DNA of 53,143 nt, from positions 1 to 53,143 of the forward strand of contig CAJOOC010000169.1 of NCBI GenBank assembly GCA_905236165.1, written 5' to 3'. This DNA comes from an uncultured Prevotella sp. Its GTDB lineage: Bacteria; Bacteroidota; Bacteroidia; Bacteroidales; Bacteroidaceae. The notes under the pieces are model-generated. The model was not told the DNA's origin. It saw only the letters and a program-made list of their open reading frames with translations, and did not search any database. A program made the position numbers and the translations under genes. This document shows positions 24,918 through 34,535 of the stretch, in pieces (positions within the stretch are counted from its first letter, which is position 1; each line of letters begins with the position of its first letter).

Positions 24918-26987
24918 TTACCCTACCTGTGAGCCGGGCTTGACGTCCGTTGATGTGGTGGTTACGGAGAGCGTGCCGTCATAGTTCACGGCTGAGAGTA
25001 TCATACCCTGACTCTCTTCGCCCATCATCTTACGTGGTGCGAAGTTGGCCACGAAGAGCACCTGCTTGCCTACGAGTTCCTGCGGGTCTTCATAATAAGC
25101 CGCGATACCGCTGAGGATGGTGCGCCCCTCTGGGGTGCCATCATCGATATGGAACTTCAGCAGTTTCTTCGACTTCTTCACCTTCTCGCACGATGTGACG
25201 AGGCCCACGCGGATGTCGAGCTTCTCAAACGTCTCGAAGTCAACATTCTCCTTCACGGGTTCGGGCACGTAGCTGCCGGCAGCATTCGCCTTTTGGGTGT
25301 CCTCCAGCTTTTTCAGCTGCTGCTCTATCACGCTGTCCTCTATCTTCTCAAAGAGCAGGGCAGGCTCGTTAAGCTGCTTGCCGGCCTTGAGGATATCCAT
25401 GTCGCCCAGCTGTTCCCATGAGAAGGTGTCGAGAGCTATCATATTCCTGAGCGTCTTGCTTGAGAAAGGCAGGAAAGGCTCAAAGGCTATTGACAGGTTA
25501 GCCGTAAGCTGCAGACAAACGTAGAGGATTGTCTTGACGCGCTCCATATCGGTCTTTGCCACCTTCCAAGGCTCACACTCGGTGATGTAACGGTTGCCAA
25601 TGCGGGCCAGATTCATGGCTTCCTTCTGTGCCTCGCGGAACTTGAACTGCTCCAGATACTCCTCCACGTTGGCCTTCACATCCTTGAACTCAGAGATGGC
25701 CTGCTTGTCGATATCGTTGAGCTCACCACACTCAGGCACGATGCCTTGGAAATACTTCTTCGTCAGCTGCAGGGCTCGGTTGACGAAATTGCCGTAGATA
25801 GCAACGAGCTCAGAGTTGTTTCGCTCCTGGAAGTCCTTCCACGTGAAGTTGTTGTCCTTCGTCTCCGGCGCATTGGCGGTGAGGACATAGCGCAGCACAT
25901 CCTGCTTGCCGGGCAGGTCAACGAGGTACTCGTGCAGCCATACGGCCCAGTTGCGGGAGGTAGAAATCTTGTCGTCCTCCAGGTTAAGGAACTCATTGGC
26001 CGGCACATTATCGGGCATGATATAGCCTCCGTGAGCCTTCATCATCACAGGGAAGATGAGGCAATGGAACACGATGTTGTCCTTGCCGATGAAATGAACG
26101 AGGCGCGTATCCTCATCCTGCCACCACTTCTGCCATGTGCCCCATTTCTCAGGCTCATTCTCACATAGTTCCTTGGTGTTGGAGATATATCCTATAGGTG
26201 CGTCGAACCATACATAGAGCACCTTGCCCTCAGCGCCCTCAACGGGAACTGGTATACCCCAGTCAAGGTCGCGCGTCATGGCACGGGGCTGAAGGTCCAT
26301 ATCCAGCCACGACTTACACTGGCCGTAGACGTTGCTGCGCCACTCCTTATGGCCTGCAAGAATCCAGTCCTTCAGCCACTCTTGGTATTTGTTCAGAGGG
26401 AGATACCAGTTCTTTGTAGGCTTCTTCACCAGGCCGTGACCCGGGTTGTTCTTGTTCGTAGGGTTGATGAGCTCATCGGGCGAGAGCGTAGCACCGCATT
26501 TCTCGCACTGGTCGCCGTATGCACCCTGATTGTGGCATCGCGGACATTCGCCCACGATGTTGCGGTCGGTGAGGAATTCGCCAGTCACCTCGTCGCAATA
26601 CTGTTCCTCGACAATCTCCTCCAGCTCACCCTTGTCGTAGAGGGTGCGGAAGAAGTCGGCAGCAAACTTATGGTGCGTGGGACTGGTGGTGCGGCTGTAG
26701 ATGTCGAAAGAGATGCCGAAGTCCTCAAACGACTTCTTGATCATCTCATGATAACGGTCCACCACCTGCTGTACGGTGATGCCCTCCTGCTTGGCGCGGA
26801 TAGTAACGGGCACGCCGTGCTCGTCAGAACCTCCGATGAACACCACCTCGCGGTTCTTCAGCCTGAGGTAGCGCACGTAGATGTCGGCTGGCACATATAC
26901 TCCAGCCAGATGCCCTATATGGACCCCGCCATTAGCGTAAGGCAGGGCCGCGGTAACGGTTGTTCGCTTGTAATTCTTCTGTTCCAT
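24918..26987 (-). CDS. metG: Methionyl-tRNA synthetase
   Basis: 689 aa, the long form. The N-terminal Rossmann fold has [14 protein letters not shown] (HIGH). The zinc knuckle [18 protein letters not shown] lies near residue 145. The KMSKS loop reads KISTSRN. An anticodon-binding helical region follows. The C-terminal EMAP/Trbp111-type tRNA-binding domain ([20 protein letters not shown]) begins near residue 580 and usually mediates dimerisation. Probably it is co-transcribed with argS, which is not its usual partner. Confidence 0.98.
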   Translation of the reverse strand: MEQKNYKRTTVTAALPYANGGVHIGHLAGVYVPADIYVRYLRLKNREVVFIGGSDEHGVPVTIRAKQEGITVQQVVDRYHEMIKKSFEDFGISFDIYSRTTSPTHHKFAADFFRTLYDKGELEEIVEEQYCDEVTGEFLTDRNIVGECPRCHNQGAYGDQCEKCGATLSPDELINPTNKNNPGHGLVKKPTKNWYLPLNKYQEWLKDWILAGHKEWRSNVYGQCKSWLDMDLQPRAMTRDLDWGIPVPVEGAEGKVLYVWFDAPIGYISNTKELCENEPEKWGTWQKWWQDEDTRLVHFIGKDNIVFHCLIFPVMMKAHGGYIMPDNVPANEFLNLEDDKISTSRNWAVWLHEYLVDLPGKQDVLRYVLTANAPETKDNNFTWKDFQERNNSELVAIYGNFVNRALQLTKKYFQGIVPECGELNDIDKQAISEFKDVKANVEEYLEQFKFREAQKEAMNLARIGNRYITECEPWKVAKTDMERVKTILYVCLQLTANLSIAFEPFLPFSSKTLRNMIALDTFSWEQLGDMDILKAGKQLNEPALLFEKIEDSVIEQQLKKLEDTQKANAAGSYVPEPVKENVDFETFEKLDIRVGLVTSCEKVKKSKKLLKFHIDDGTPEGRTILSGIAAYYEDPQELVGKQVLFVANFAPRKMMGEESQGMILSAVNYDGTLSVTTTSTDVKPGSQVG

Positions 26988-27057
26988 ATATTGGTTAAGT
27001 GATTTGTATTAAGTAAAAAGAAAAGAGTGAAGAGAAAAAACCGGCTTTCACCGTTTC

Positions 27058-27930
27058 TTATTCAAAGCTCTTCTTCTGCAGCTTGAAGTTCGTGCCGAGA
27101 TATTTCTCCCTTACCACGCGGTTTGCTGCGAGTTCATCGGGAGTGCCGTGAAAGAGTATCCTTCCCTCGAAGAGCAGATATGCACGGTCGGTGATGTTCA
27201 GCGTCTCATGCACGTTATGGTCGGTGATGAGGATGCCGATGTTGCGATGCTTCAGATGCCATACCACGCGCTGAATCTCCTCCACGGCTATAGGGTCGAC
27301 GCCGGCAAAGGGCTCATCGAGCATGATGAACTTAGGCTCTATGGCCAGACAGCGCGCTATCTCCGTGCGTCGACGCTCACCACCCGAGAGGCGGTCGCCC
27401 AGGTTCTTCCTCACCTTCTGCAGAGAGAACTCGCTGATGAGACTCTCCAGCTTCTCCAACTGCTCCCGACGGGGCTTGCCAGTCATCTCAAGGACGGAGA
27501 GGATGTTGTCTTCCACCGACATCTTCCTGAACACGCTGGGCTCCTGTGGCAGATAGCCCACGCCGTTCTTAGCATGCTCATAGACGGCCATTGAGGTTAT
27601 CTCCTTGTCGTCGATGAACACACGGCCCGCATTAGGCACCACCAGGCCGGTCGTCATGTAGAAAGAGGTGGTCTTGCCTGCTCCGTTAGGACCCAGCAGC
27701 CCCACTATCTCGCCCTGCCTGACATCGAAAGAGACATCGCTGACCACGGTGCGCTTGCCATAGATCTTCACCAGTCCCTCGCTGCGAAGAGTTGACACCT
27801 GGGGCTGCGACTCCTGCGGAGACCCTTCAACGGACACAGCCATCTGAGACTCCTTAGGCAACGTTTGTTCCTTGGAAGTCTCCTCCACCTGCGGCGTGTC
27901 AGGCGTTAAGTAGTTTTGCTCTTGCATCAT
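27058..27930 (-). CDS. lptB: LPS export ABC transporter ATP-binding protein LptB
   Basis: The ATPase that drives lipopolysaccharide extraction with LptFG. Walker [10 protein letters not shown], the Q-loop at LPQEPSVF, signature LSGGERRR, Walker [14 protein letters not shown] and H-loop ITDHNVHET are all present. The ABC domain begins near residue 50 ([21 protein letters not shown]). About 45 extra N-terminal residues (Glu/Gln/Ser-rich) are unusual, and arise because the start overlaps the upstream gene by 32 bases. A later ATG at 27843 (MAVSVEGS) would shorten this. Confidence 0.93.
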   Translation of the reverse strand: MMQEQNYLTPDTPQVEETSKEQTLPKESQMAVSVEGSPQESQPQVSTLRSEGLVKIYGKRTVVSDVSFDVRQGEIVGLLGPNGAGKTTSFYMTTGLVVPNAGRVFIDDKEITSMAVYEHAKNGVGYLPQEPSVFRKMSVEDNILSVLEMTGKPRREQLEKLESLISEFSLQKVRKNLGDRLSGGERRRTEIARCLAIEPKFIMLDEPFAGVDPIAVEEIQRVVWHLKHRNIGILITDHNVHETLNITDRAYLLFEGRILFHGTPDELAANRVVREKYLGTNFKLQKKSFE

Positions 27931-28837
27931 TATATTCCTTAATAAGTCTTTCCATTATCACGCTGACGGGCTCAATGGTCTTTATTGCCGACGCTATCTG
28001 GCCTATCTCCATCTCGCCGCCGTCGGTATCGCCGTCGAAGATGCCGCGCCTTGTAGCCTTCTCGCCAAGAATCTCCAGCAGCTCCGGGACGTCAGCGCCC
28101 CTGTCCTCTGCCTCTGCAATACGTCTGTACAGCCCGTTCTTTACGAGACGTGACGGCGAGAGTTTCTTCAGGCACAGCATCGTGTCGCCTTCCTGCAGCG
28201 TGGTACACACTTCCTTGAAGGCATCGCTGGCGCTACTCTCCTTGGAGAGGGCAAAGAGCGTACCTATCTGCACTCCTTCTGCGCCCAGCACCTGTGCCGC
28301 CAGACAAGCCTCGCCGGAGGCTATGCCGCCAGCGGCGATGAGAGGCAGGGTAGTAGCTTTGCGCACCTGTGGGATCAGGCACATCGTGGTGGTCTCCTCC
28401 TTGCCATTGTGGCCTCCGGCCTCGAAGCCCTCTGCAACGACAACGTCAACACCGGCCTCCTCACATTTCTTGGCAAACTTCGACGAGCTGACCACATGGG
28501 CCACCGTCATGCCGGCCTCGTGGAAACGCTGGGTGTACTTCTTGGGACTGCCGGCAGAGGTGAACACTATCTTGCATCCCTCTTCGATAATCATGTCGAT
28601 GAGAGAGTCAATCTGCGGATACATCAGAGGCAGGTTGATGCCCCAGGGCTTGTCTGTGGCAGCCTTACACTTCTGTATATGCTCACGAAGGAGGTCAACC
28701 GACATGGTGCCTGCACCAATGAGGCCCAGACCACCAGCATTACTCACCGCTGCCGCAAGACGCCAGCCACTGCACCAAGCCATACCACCAGCTATGACAG
28801 GTTGCTCTATTCCAAAAATTTCCTTTATCCTATTCAT
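27899..28837 (-). CDS. Nitronate monooxygenase / FabK-like enoyl-ACP reductase
   Basis: An FMN-dependent TIM barrel, 312 aa. [32 protein letters not shown] is the N-terminal signature. [11 protein letters not shown] and [26 protein letters not shown] are FMN phosphate-binding blocks. FabK reduces enoyl-ACP in fatty acid synthesis; NMO oxidises nitroalkanes; they are homologous and sequence alone does not settle which. Its position between dtd and lptB favours a housekeeping envelope role (FabK), but this is inference. The C-terminus overlaps lptB by 32 bases. Confidence 0.85.
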   Translation of the reverse strand: MNRIKEIFGIEQPVIAGGMAWCSGWRLAAAVSNAGGLGLIGAGTMSVDLLREHIQKCKAATDKPWGINLPLMYPQIDSLIDMIIEEGCKIVFTSAGSPKKYTQRFHEAGMTVAHVVSSSKFAKKCEEAGVDVVVAEGFEAGGHNGKEETTTMCLIPQVRKATTLPLIAAGGIASGEACLAAQVLGAEGVQIGTLFALSKESSASDAFKEVCTTLQEGDTMLCLKKLSPSRLVKNGLYRRIAEAEDRGADVPELLEILGEKATRRGIFDGDTDGGEMEIGQIASAIKTIEPVSVIMERLIKEYNDARAKLLNA

Positions 28838-28840
28838 GAT

Positions 28841-29293
28841 TTACTCTTTATTCTTCGTATCCATGCATATCGTCACCGGGCCGTCATTGAGCAGCTCCAC
28901 CTTCATGTAGGCACCGAACTGCCCCGTCTTAACGGGCTTGCCCAACTCCTGCTCCATAGCCTTCACGAAGGCCTCGTAGAGCGGGATGGTCACCTCATGG
29001 CTGCCTGCACGCAGATAGCTGGGACGGTTGCCTTTTTTGTAGGAAGCCCACAGCGTGAACTGCGACACTACCAGCACCTCGCCGCCCACATCCATGATGC
29101 TGCGGTTCATCACGCCGGCCTCATCGTCGAACACTCTCAGGCCCGTTATCTTGTGGCTCAGCCAGTCGATGTCCTCTTGCGTATCGGCATTCTCACATCC
29201 CAACAGAACCAGATAACCCTGGCCTATACTCGATGTCTCGACGCCCTCAATAGTTACGGATGCGTGCTGCACCCTCTGTATCACTGCTCGCAT
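28841..29293 (-). CDS. dtd: D-aminoacyl-tRNA deacylase
   Basis: Hydrolyses D-aminoacyl-tRNA (and mischarged Gly-tRNA-Ala) in proofreading. MRAVIQRVQHASVTI is the classical start, SQFTLWASYKKGNRPSY carries the SQFTL motif, and ELLNDGPVTI has the Gly-cisPro pair that forms the substrate pocket. 150 aa is normal. First gene of a minus-strand run (dtd, FabK-like, lptB) behind a consensus promoter. Confidence 0.96.
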   Translation of the reverse strand: MRAVIQRVQHASVTIEGVETSSIGQGYLVLLGCENADTQEDIDWLSHKITGLRVFDDEAGVMNRSIMDVGGEVLVVSQFTLWASYKKGNRPSYLRAGSHEVTIPLYEAFVKAMEQELGKPVKTGQFGAYMKVELLNDGPVTICMDTKNKE

Positions 29294-29369
29294 ACTATTT
29301 TGCTTGAACTATGGGAGCAGTCCTCGCGCGCGCAGGCTCTCCCGTTCCAATTTTATCAGTTATAGGGTG

Positions 29370-29400
29370 CAAAGTTACAATTTTTTTTCCAATTGGCAAA
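29370..29400 (-). promoter_or_regulatory. Promoter of dtd operon
   Basis: On the minus strand TTTG (29400-29397), 19 bases, TAACTTTG (29377-29370). The 5' UTR would be about 70 bases. Confidence 0.75.
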
Positions 29401-29646
29401 ATATATTACGCAAAGACTGACTTGCAAAGTGTCACTTTTTTATCCGAAAACCTTACAAAGTGATTTTTTCAAAGTGCCGAAATTGCGCGAATTTGAAAAC
29501 AAAAAGTATCTTGGCCGCAAATATGCACAAATTTCGACATTTTATCCAACATACTGAAATAATGCAACTTACCAAAAACAATGCAGGAAAAGACGATCAA
29601 AAAGTCCAGAAACAGCTAAAAACCAGGCCTGAAAGGGCCACTTTTG

Positions 29647-29734
29647 GAAGGTAAAAGGGCAACTATTAGGAGGTAAAAGAGTAACTATTAGGAGGTAAAA
29701 GAGTAACTATTACAAGGTGACAGAGTATCTATCA
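29647..29734 (+). repeat. 22-base tandem repeat, four units
   Basis: GGAGGTAAAAGAGTAACTAT plus TA is exact in units 2 and 3 (29669-29690, 29691-29712). Units 1 and 4 are diverged. There are no spacers, so it is not CRISPR. A related core (GGCGGTAAAAGTTACT) occurs near 52706. Confidence 0.9.
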
Positions 29735-29776
29735 CTCGCCAACAGGCCAAAAACGACTTCTGAAAGGGCTGTCTCT

Positions 29777-29841
29777 TGCTCCAGATTTCATTTTCTGACC
29801 GGTAGTTTCAGAAAGTCAAAATATCGATGAAATGGGCAAAA
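29777..29841. repeat. Nested hairpin TTTCAT/ATGAAA with TTTCTGA/TCAGAAA
   Basis: TTTCTGA-N9-TCAGAAA lies within TTTCAT...ATGAAA. A similar TTTCTGA...TCAGAAA pair occurs near 52608-52641 next to the related GGTAAAAG core. The rest of 29401-30000 has no gene I can support. Confidence 0.6.
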
Positions 29842-30001
29842 AAGTGACATTTTGCAAAATCGTTAGCCCCATTGCTGCGACCTGTCTTAGCCTAAAGAAA
29901 AAGACTATTGCATCGGGTAACTATACTGCCAGGCATGGCAACGTTTAGTTAACAATTATTAATTGTTATGTACAAATGTCAGTTTTTCGCTTTTTTATTT
30001 G

Positions 30002-30009
30002 TATCTTTG
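30002..30009 (+). promoter_or_regulatory. -7 element for the MFS pair
   Basis: TATCTTTG, 48 bases before the first MFS ATG. The -33 box is poor, which would fit an activator-dependent promoter. Confidence 0.5.
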
Positions 30010-30057
30010 CCGTTGCAAATCTTTTACGGAGCTACAAACACAGGGGAATACTAGCCT

Positions 30058-31539
30058 ATGAGCCCGATACAGTCAACGAAAATGACAAACTTTCGATGGA
30101 CAGTATGTAGTTTACTGTTCTTCGCGACAATGATGACCTACCTGGATCGTCAGGTCTTGTCGTTGACCTGGAAAGACTTTCTGGCCCCAGAATTCGGGTG
30201 GAACGATAACGACTACGGATACATTACCGGTATCTTTTCGCTGACGTATGCCGTATGCATGTTTTTCGTCGGTAAGTTGCTCGATGTCATAGGGATGCGG
30301 CGCGGATACCTTATCTCAATGGGCATCTGTACAGTAGGCACTCTGCTGCATGCCTTCTGCGGCATCATACTGAGCGGATTGCTGGCCGACACATGGTTTG
30401 TAGACTTCGACGGAGCCAAAGAGGCGCTGCACGACATGGGCGTAGCGGGCATCTCTATAACCACGATGAGCATATACTTCTTCATCGGATGCAGGAGCAT
30501 CATGGCATTGGGACAGGCAGGCAACTTCCCCGCTGCGATATCGGTGACGGCAGAGTTCTTCCCAAAGAAAGACAGAGCCTTCGCCACCTCCATATTCAAT
30601 AACGGCGCATGCGTGGGCTCGCTGCTTGCACCTATCACCATACCGCCTATAGCAAGGTTGCTCGGATGGGAGATGGCATTCATCATCGTAGGCGCTGTCG
30701 GATTCCTGTGGATGTTTGCCTGGCTCAAGCTATACAATAATGCCAACAACAGCAGCAAGTTAAACATTTCTGAATACAACTACATCCAGCAGGACAACAA
30801 CGAGGAAAGCGTCAAGAACGAGGAGAGCATCAGCTTCATTCGATGTTTCTCATACCGCATCACATGGGCCTTCATGCTGGGAAAGTTCATGACCGACGGA
30901 GCATGGTGGTTCTACCTCTTCTGGGCACCAATCTATATCTCCGACACCTACGGCTATACTACTGATTCGCCGATGGGAATGGCCCTCATCTTCACAATAT
31001 ACCTTATCTGCATGCTCTCAGTCATTGGTGGATATCTGCCCACCTACCTGTCAGAAAACTATGCCCTCACGCCGCGCAGGGCACGACTGAGGGCGATGCT
31101 GGCATTCGCATGCATTCAGCTCATCGGCATCTTACAGTTACCTCTGGGAAGCCATTCTCCCTGGATACTGGTAATCATCATCGGCATCTTCGGAGCCGCC
31201 CATCAGAGCTGGTCGGCAAACCTCTTCTCTCTTGTGGGCGACAACATGCCCAAGAAATCTATTGCAACGGTGATAGGCATAGGAGGATTCGCCGGAGGTA
31301 TGTCATCTTATCTCACGATGGTACTATCGGGTAAACTGCTCTTCTATGCAGACACCATGCAGGATGCATATACCTTCCTGGGATATAGCGGAAAGCCTGC
31401 TGCCTACATGACGATGTTCTGCATCTTCTCCGTAACATACCTTATAGGATGGGGTATCATCAGAGTGCTGTCATACGACGCCCGCTTGACAAACATGCAG
31501 CGCATGATGCCTGAACATACAGGGGCAGCCGAAGACTAA
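30058..31539 (+). CDS. MFS transporter, anion:cation symporter (ExuT-like) family
   Basis: About 12 membrane helices in 493 aa. TYLDRQVLSLTWKDF after helix 1 matches the D-R-(Q/x)-x-(L/I) start of the ACS family (ExuT, GarP, DgoT). RRGYLISMGI is the MFS loop 2-3 motif. FPAAISVTAEFFPKKDRAFA is the family loop 4-5 motif. A central hydrophilic loop is near residues 225-260. Known relatives import hexuronates or sugar acids with H+. The tandem partner is a clear paralogue. Confidence 0.85.
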   Translation: MSPIQSTKMTNFRWTVCSLLFFATMMTYLDRQVLSLTWKDFLAPEFGWNDNDYGYITGIFSLTYAVCMFFVGKLLDVIGMRRGYLISMGICTVGTLLHAFCGIILSGLLADTWFVDFDGAKEALHDMGVAGISITTMSIYFFIGCRSIMALGQAGNFPAAISVTAEFFPKKDRAFATSIFNNGACVGSLLAPITIPPIARLLGWEMAFIIVGAVGFLWMFAWLKLYNNANNSSKLNISEYNYIQQDNNEESVKNEESISFIRCFSYRITWAFMLGKFMTDGAWWFYLFWAPIYISDTYGYTTDSPMGMALIFTIYLICMLSVIGGYLPTYLSENYALTPRRARLRAMLAFACIQLIGILQLPLGSHSPWILVIIIGIFGAAHQSWSANLFSLVGDNMPKKSIATVIGIGGFAGGMSSYLTMVLSGKLLFYADTMQDAYTFLGYSGKPAAYMTMFCIFSVTYLIGWGIIRVLSYDARLTNMQRMMPEHTGAAED

Positions 31540-31576
31540 CAAGGAATACTTAAACAAATAATTATAAAACAAAATC

Positions 31577-33016
31577 ATGAGTGTAACAACAAACAAAATG
31601 ACCAATTGGCGCTGGGTGATGTGCGCAATGCTTTTTGCCGCCACTACCGTCAATTACATGGACCGTCAGGTTCTGTCCCTTACGTGGAAAGACTTTATTT
31701 CACCAGAGTTTCATTGGAATGATGAGATTTATGGCAACATCACAGCCGTATTCTCCATCTTCTATGCCGTAGCAAACCTCTTCGCCGGTAAGTTCGTTGA
31801 CTGGATGGGAACGAAGAAGGGTTATTTCTGGGCCATCGTAGTATGGTCGCTGGGAGCCGTGCTCCACGCTGGCTGCGGATGGTTCACAATGGTTTCTCTG
31901 GGGCTGCCCGACCTTGCTGCGATGGCTAAGACCACAGGACTCGTAGCCGTTTCCGTAGCAACTGTCAGCATGTATGCCTTCCTCGTATGCCGCTGCGTGC
32001 TCGCACTCGGTGAGGCAGGAAACTTCCCTGCAGCCATCAAGGTGACAGCCGAGTACTTCCCAAAGAAGGACCGCGCCTTCGCTACAGCTATCTTTAACTC
32101 AGGTGCATCAGTAGGTGCTCTTGCTGCACCTGCTTCTATACCTCTGCTGGCAAAGGCAATGGGCTGGGAGATGGCATTCATCATCATCGGTGCCATAGGA
32201 TTCGTATGGGCTGGTATCTGGCTCTTTGTATATGACAAGCCAAAGAGCTCTAAGTTCGTCAACGAGGCTGAGCTCAACTACATCAACCAGGACGAAGAGA
32301 ACGAGAAGGCCGCAGAGGTTGTCGTGGAAGAGAAGCAGATGTCTTACCTGGAGGCTTTCAGCCACAAGCAGACATGGTCTTTCGCCTTCGGTAAGTTCAT
32401 GACCGACGGTGTATGGTGGTTCTTCCTCTTCTGGGCTCCGGCATACTTCTCTGACCAGTATGGCTACAAGTCAGACTCCAGCATGGGTATAGCACTTATC
32501 TTCACGCTCTACGCTATCGTTACGGTACTCTCAATGTTCGGTGGCTACCTGCCAAAGCTGTTCGTTGAGAAGAAGGGTATGAACCCATACCAGGGCCGTA
32601 TGCTCGCCATGCTTATCTTCGCATTCTTCCCAGTGCTGGCCCTCTTCGCACAGCCAATGGGCGCATACAGCGCTTGGTGGCCAGCAATCATCATCGGTCT
32701 CGTAGGTGCCGGACACCAGGCATGGTCTGCCAACATCTTCTCTACCGTTGGTGATATGTTCCCAAAGTCTGCCATCGCTACCATCACAGGTATCGGCTCA
32801 ATGGCTGGCGGCTGCGGCTCATTCCTTATTAACAAGGTGTCAGGAAACCTCTTCACCTACGCTGAGCAGCAGGGTTCTGCATTCCAGTTTATGGGCTTTG
32901 AGGGCAAGCCTGCCGGCTACATGATTATCTTCTGCGTCTGTGCCGTTGCATACCTCATCGGCTGGTGCGTAATGAAGCTCCTCGTGCCAAAGTACAAGCC
33001 CGTTATTATGAAGTAA
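31577..33016 (+). CDS. MFS transporter, ExuT-like, paralogue of the upstream gene
   Basis: 479 aa; aligns throughout with the preceding protein (NYMDRQVLSLTWKDFISPEF, FPAAIKVTAEYFPKKDRAFA, GKFMTDGVWWFFLFWAPAYF). Likely a sugar acid:H+ symporter. The codon choice looks different from the first copy, with many GCT, TCT and GGT codons, suggesting stronger translation or separate history. It starts 37 bases after the first gene. A terminator follows. Confidence 0.86.
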   Translation: MSVTTNKMTNWRWVMCAMLFAATTVNYMDRQVLSLTWKDFISPEFHWNDEIYGNITAVFSIFYAVANLFAGKFVDWMGTKKGYFWAIVVWSLGAVLHAGCGWFTMVSLGLPDLAAMAKTTGLVAVSVATVSMYAFLVCRCVLALGEAGNFPAAIKVTAEYFPKKDRAFATAIFNSGASVGALAAPASIPLLAKAMGWEMAFIIIGAIGFVWAGIWLFVYDKPKSSKFVNEAELNYINQDEENEKAAEVVVEEKQMSYLEAFSHKQTWSFAFGKFMTDGVWWFFLFWAPAYFSDQYGYKSDSSMGIALIFTLYAIVTVLSMFGGYLPKLFVEKKGMNPYQGRMLAMLIFAFFPVLALFAQPMGAYSAWWPAIIIGLVGAGHQAWSANIFSTVGDMFPKSAIATITGIGSMAGGCGSFLINKVSGNLFTYAEQQGSAFQFMGFEGKPAGYMIIFCVCAVAYLIGWCVMKLLVPKYKPVIMK

Positions 33017-33069
33017 TAACAGCGCAAGGATTCCCTTGCATCAGCAGGGCATCACCGCACTATATGATA

Positions 33070-33102
33070 AATCCCCGAAGCTTGATGGCTTCGGGGATTT
33101 GT
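33070..33102 (+). terminator. Terminator of the MFS pair
   Basis: AATCCCCGAAGC and GCTTCGGGGATT with a TTGATG loop, followed by a short T-rich stretch. Confidence 0.8.
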
Positions 33103-33111
33103 TGTATATTC

Positions 33112-33265
33112 TGCTGCCCTTACAGGGCGTGTACTCAGCTCGCATCTATACCCAGGGCGATGCCCTGGGCTATGTGCTCGTTGGCCTTTCAGGCCGTTAG
33201 CTTGCTTGCGGAACTATTCTCTATGCCTTTCGCGTAGCAGCGACGCGGTTGCGGCAAGGATTGTA
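33112..33265. repeat. Bacteroidota-type CCCAGGGCGATGCCCTGGG repeat and a partial gene-end duplicate
   Basis: TGCCCTTACAGGGC, then CCCAGGGCGATGCCCTGGG, then GGCCTTTCAGGCC are three stems of a repeat element I know as common in this phylum. Next to it, 33220-33265 on the minus strand would read NPCRNRVAATRKA and a stop, close to the last residues of the acyltransferase (NPCRNYLAATSKA). Confidence 0.7.
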
Positions 33266-33275
33266 TGTCTTTATT

Positions 33276-34526
33276 CTATGCCTTACTCGTTGCAGCAAGG
33301 TAGTTGCGGCAGGGGTTGGCATACATCGTCAGCATGCGCTCACGCAGGAAAGCCTTGTCGGGATTAGGCACAGAGACCTTCGCCATCTGCGCAGCGAGGT
33401 ACTTCTCAAAGTCTGCCTTGTCCTTATCGGTGTACTTGTCGGCATTGTTGGTGCCATCCAGTTCGTCAAGCGCAATCCAGTTGCAGGGGTACAGACGGTA
33501 GCGCGAGTGTATCTCGCTGTCGATATGCTCCGCAACAAGACGGAATATCTCCTTCTTGGGCAACGAAGTGTCAAGGGTGTCAAGCCAGGAATCTATACAT
33601 GGCGCAGCCTCATAGTGCACCCTACCCTTCTTGCCCAGTATGCCGGTCTTCATATTGTTCAGGTCATCCTGCTTTGACTTCTTCCATCCTGCCACATCAC
33701 GCTTGAACTGGAACTCCTCAGCCTTGAGATAGTCGCATGGGTCATGCTCGTAAGATATCGCCAGCGGCGCTATGTGGAGATGCTTCAGGGCCGCAACGAC
33801 TTCTTTACCGGCAGACCTGGAGCCCTGCTGCGCATTCTCACTTCCGCTTGATGCTGAGTCCTGCTGCGCATTCTCTTGGCCCTCAGAGGCACTATATCCC
33901 ATAGCAAACATCTTCAACACGGAGTCCTGAGTGCGGTCATCGCTGTCCTTGGCGCGGCCTTCACGCTGCGCTATCCACACATTCTCATTCTTCTCATTGA
34001 CCGCATAATGGATGTACTGGCTCATCAGCATGGAGGAGCGCATCATCTCATGAGCCGTCAAACCGCGACGAACGGTGAACGTCTTGTTCATGCGGACGAG
34101 CTTCTTTATCCACGGATAGATGAGCAGATTATCGCCGATACCAATCTCGCAGGTCTTCTCAAAGCCGTTATCGTAGAGCATGAGGTCGAGATATGCGGAG
34201 TCGAGCACTATGTCGCGGTGGTTTGAAACGAAGAGATAGCGGTGCTTCTTGTCCATATCCTTGGGAAAGCCAAAGGTGGTGCCGCTGGTGCAGCGCCATA
34301 TAGACAGCTTCACAACAGGTTTCATGAAGCGCAGCTGAAAGCCCTGAGAAGTCTTCACCCCCCTGAACCTGCGGCGCAGCAGCGCATTACGCACGCTCTT
34401 AGGGAGCCAAGGAGCAAAGCCCTTCATGATGAGGTTGAACTGGCGGTCATGAAGCAGCTCTTCAAAGACCACGGGCATCTCGTCTTCATTGTAAGGACGT
34501 ATCTCGTCAAATTCCTGAATGTTCAT
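33276..34526 (-). CDS. PlsC-like acyltransferase family protein
   Basis: 416 aa. SNHRDIVLD (101-109) is a variant of the NHxxxxD catalytic motif and WIAQREGRAKDS (194-205) corresponds to the substrate block usually written FPEGTR. It is probably a glycerolipid acyltransferase at the membrane. Residues 212-241 form a low-complexity insert containing the duplicate ENAQQ, encoded by a repeated DNA segment (CCTGCTGCGCATTCTC twice). The C-terminal region is lineage-specific. Its ATG is preceded by a 19-unit heptamer array. Confidence 0.8.
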   Translation of the reverse strand: MNIQEFDEIRPYNEDEMPVVFEELLHDRQFNLIMKGFAPWLPKSVRNALLRRRFRGVKTSQGFQLRFMKPVVKLSIWRCTSGTTFGFPKDMDKKHRYLFVSNHRDIVLDSAYLDLMLYDNGFEKTCEIGIGDNLLIYPWIKKLVRMNKTFTVRRGLTAHEMMRSSMLMSQYIHYAVNEKNENVWIAQREGRAKDSDDRTQDSVLKMFAMGYSASEGQENAQQDSASSGSENAQQGSRSAGKEVVAALKHLHIAPLAISYEHDPCDYLKAEEFQFKRDVAGWKKSKQDDLNNMKTGILGKKGRVHYEAAPCIDSWLDTLDTSLPKKEIFRLVAEHIDSEIHSRYRLYPCNWIALDELDGTNNADKYTDKDKADFEKYLAAQMAKVSVPNPDKAFLRERMLTMYANPCRNYLAATSKA

Positions 34527-34535
34527 GGTTTAAAC

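Noticed and set aside
27975-29365. Plus-strand ORFs of 311 and 318 aa opposite the FabK-like gene and dtd
   Set aside because: Both lie over well-supported genes and have shadow-like composition.
29647-29734. 22-base repeats as a possible CRISPR
   Set aside because: There are no spacers between units and no cas genes.
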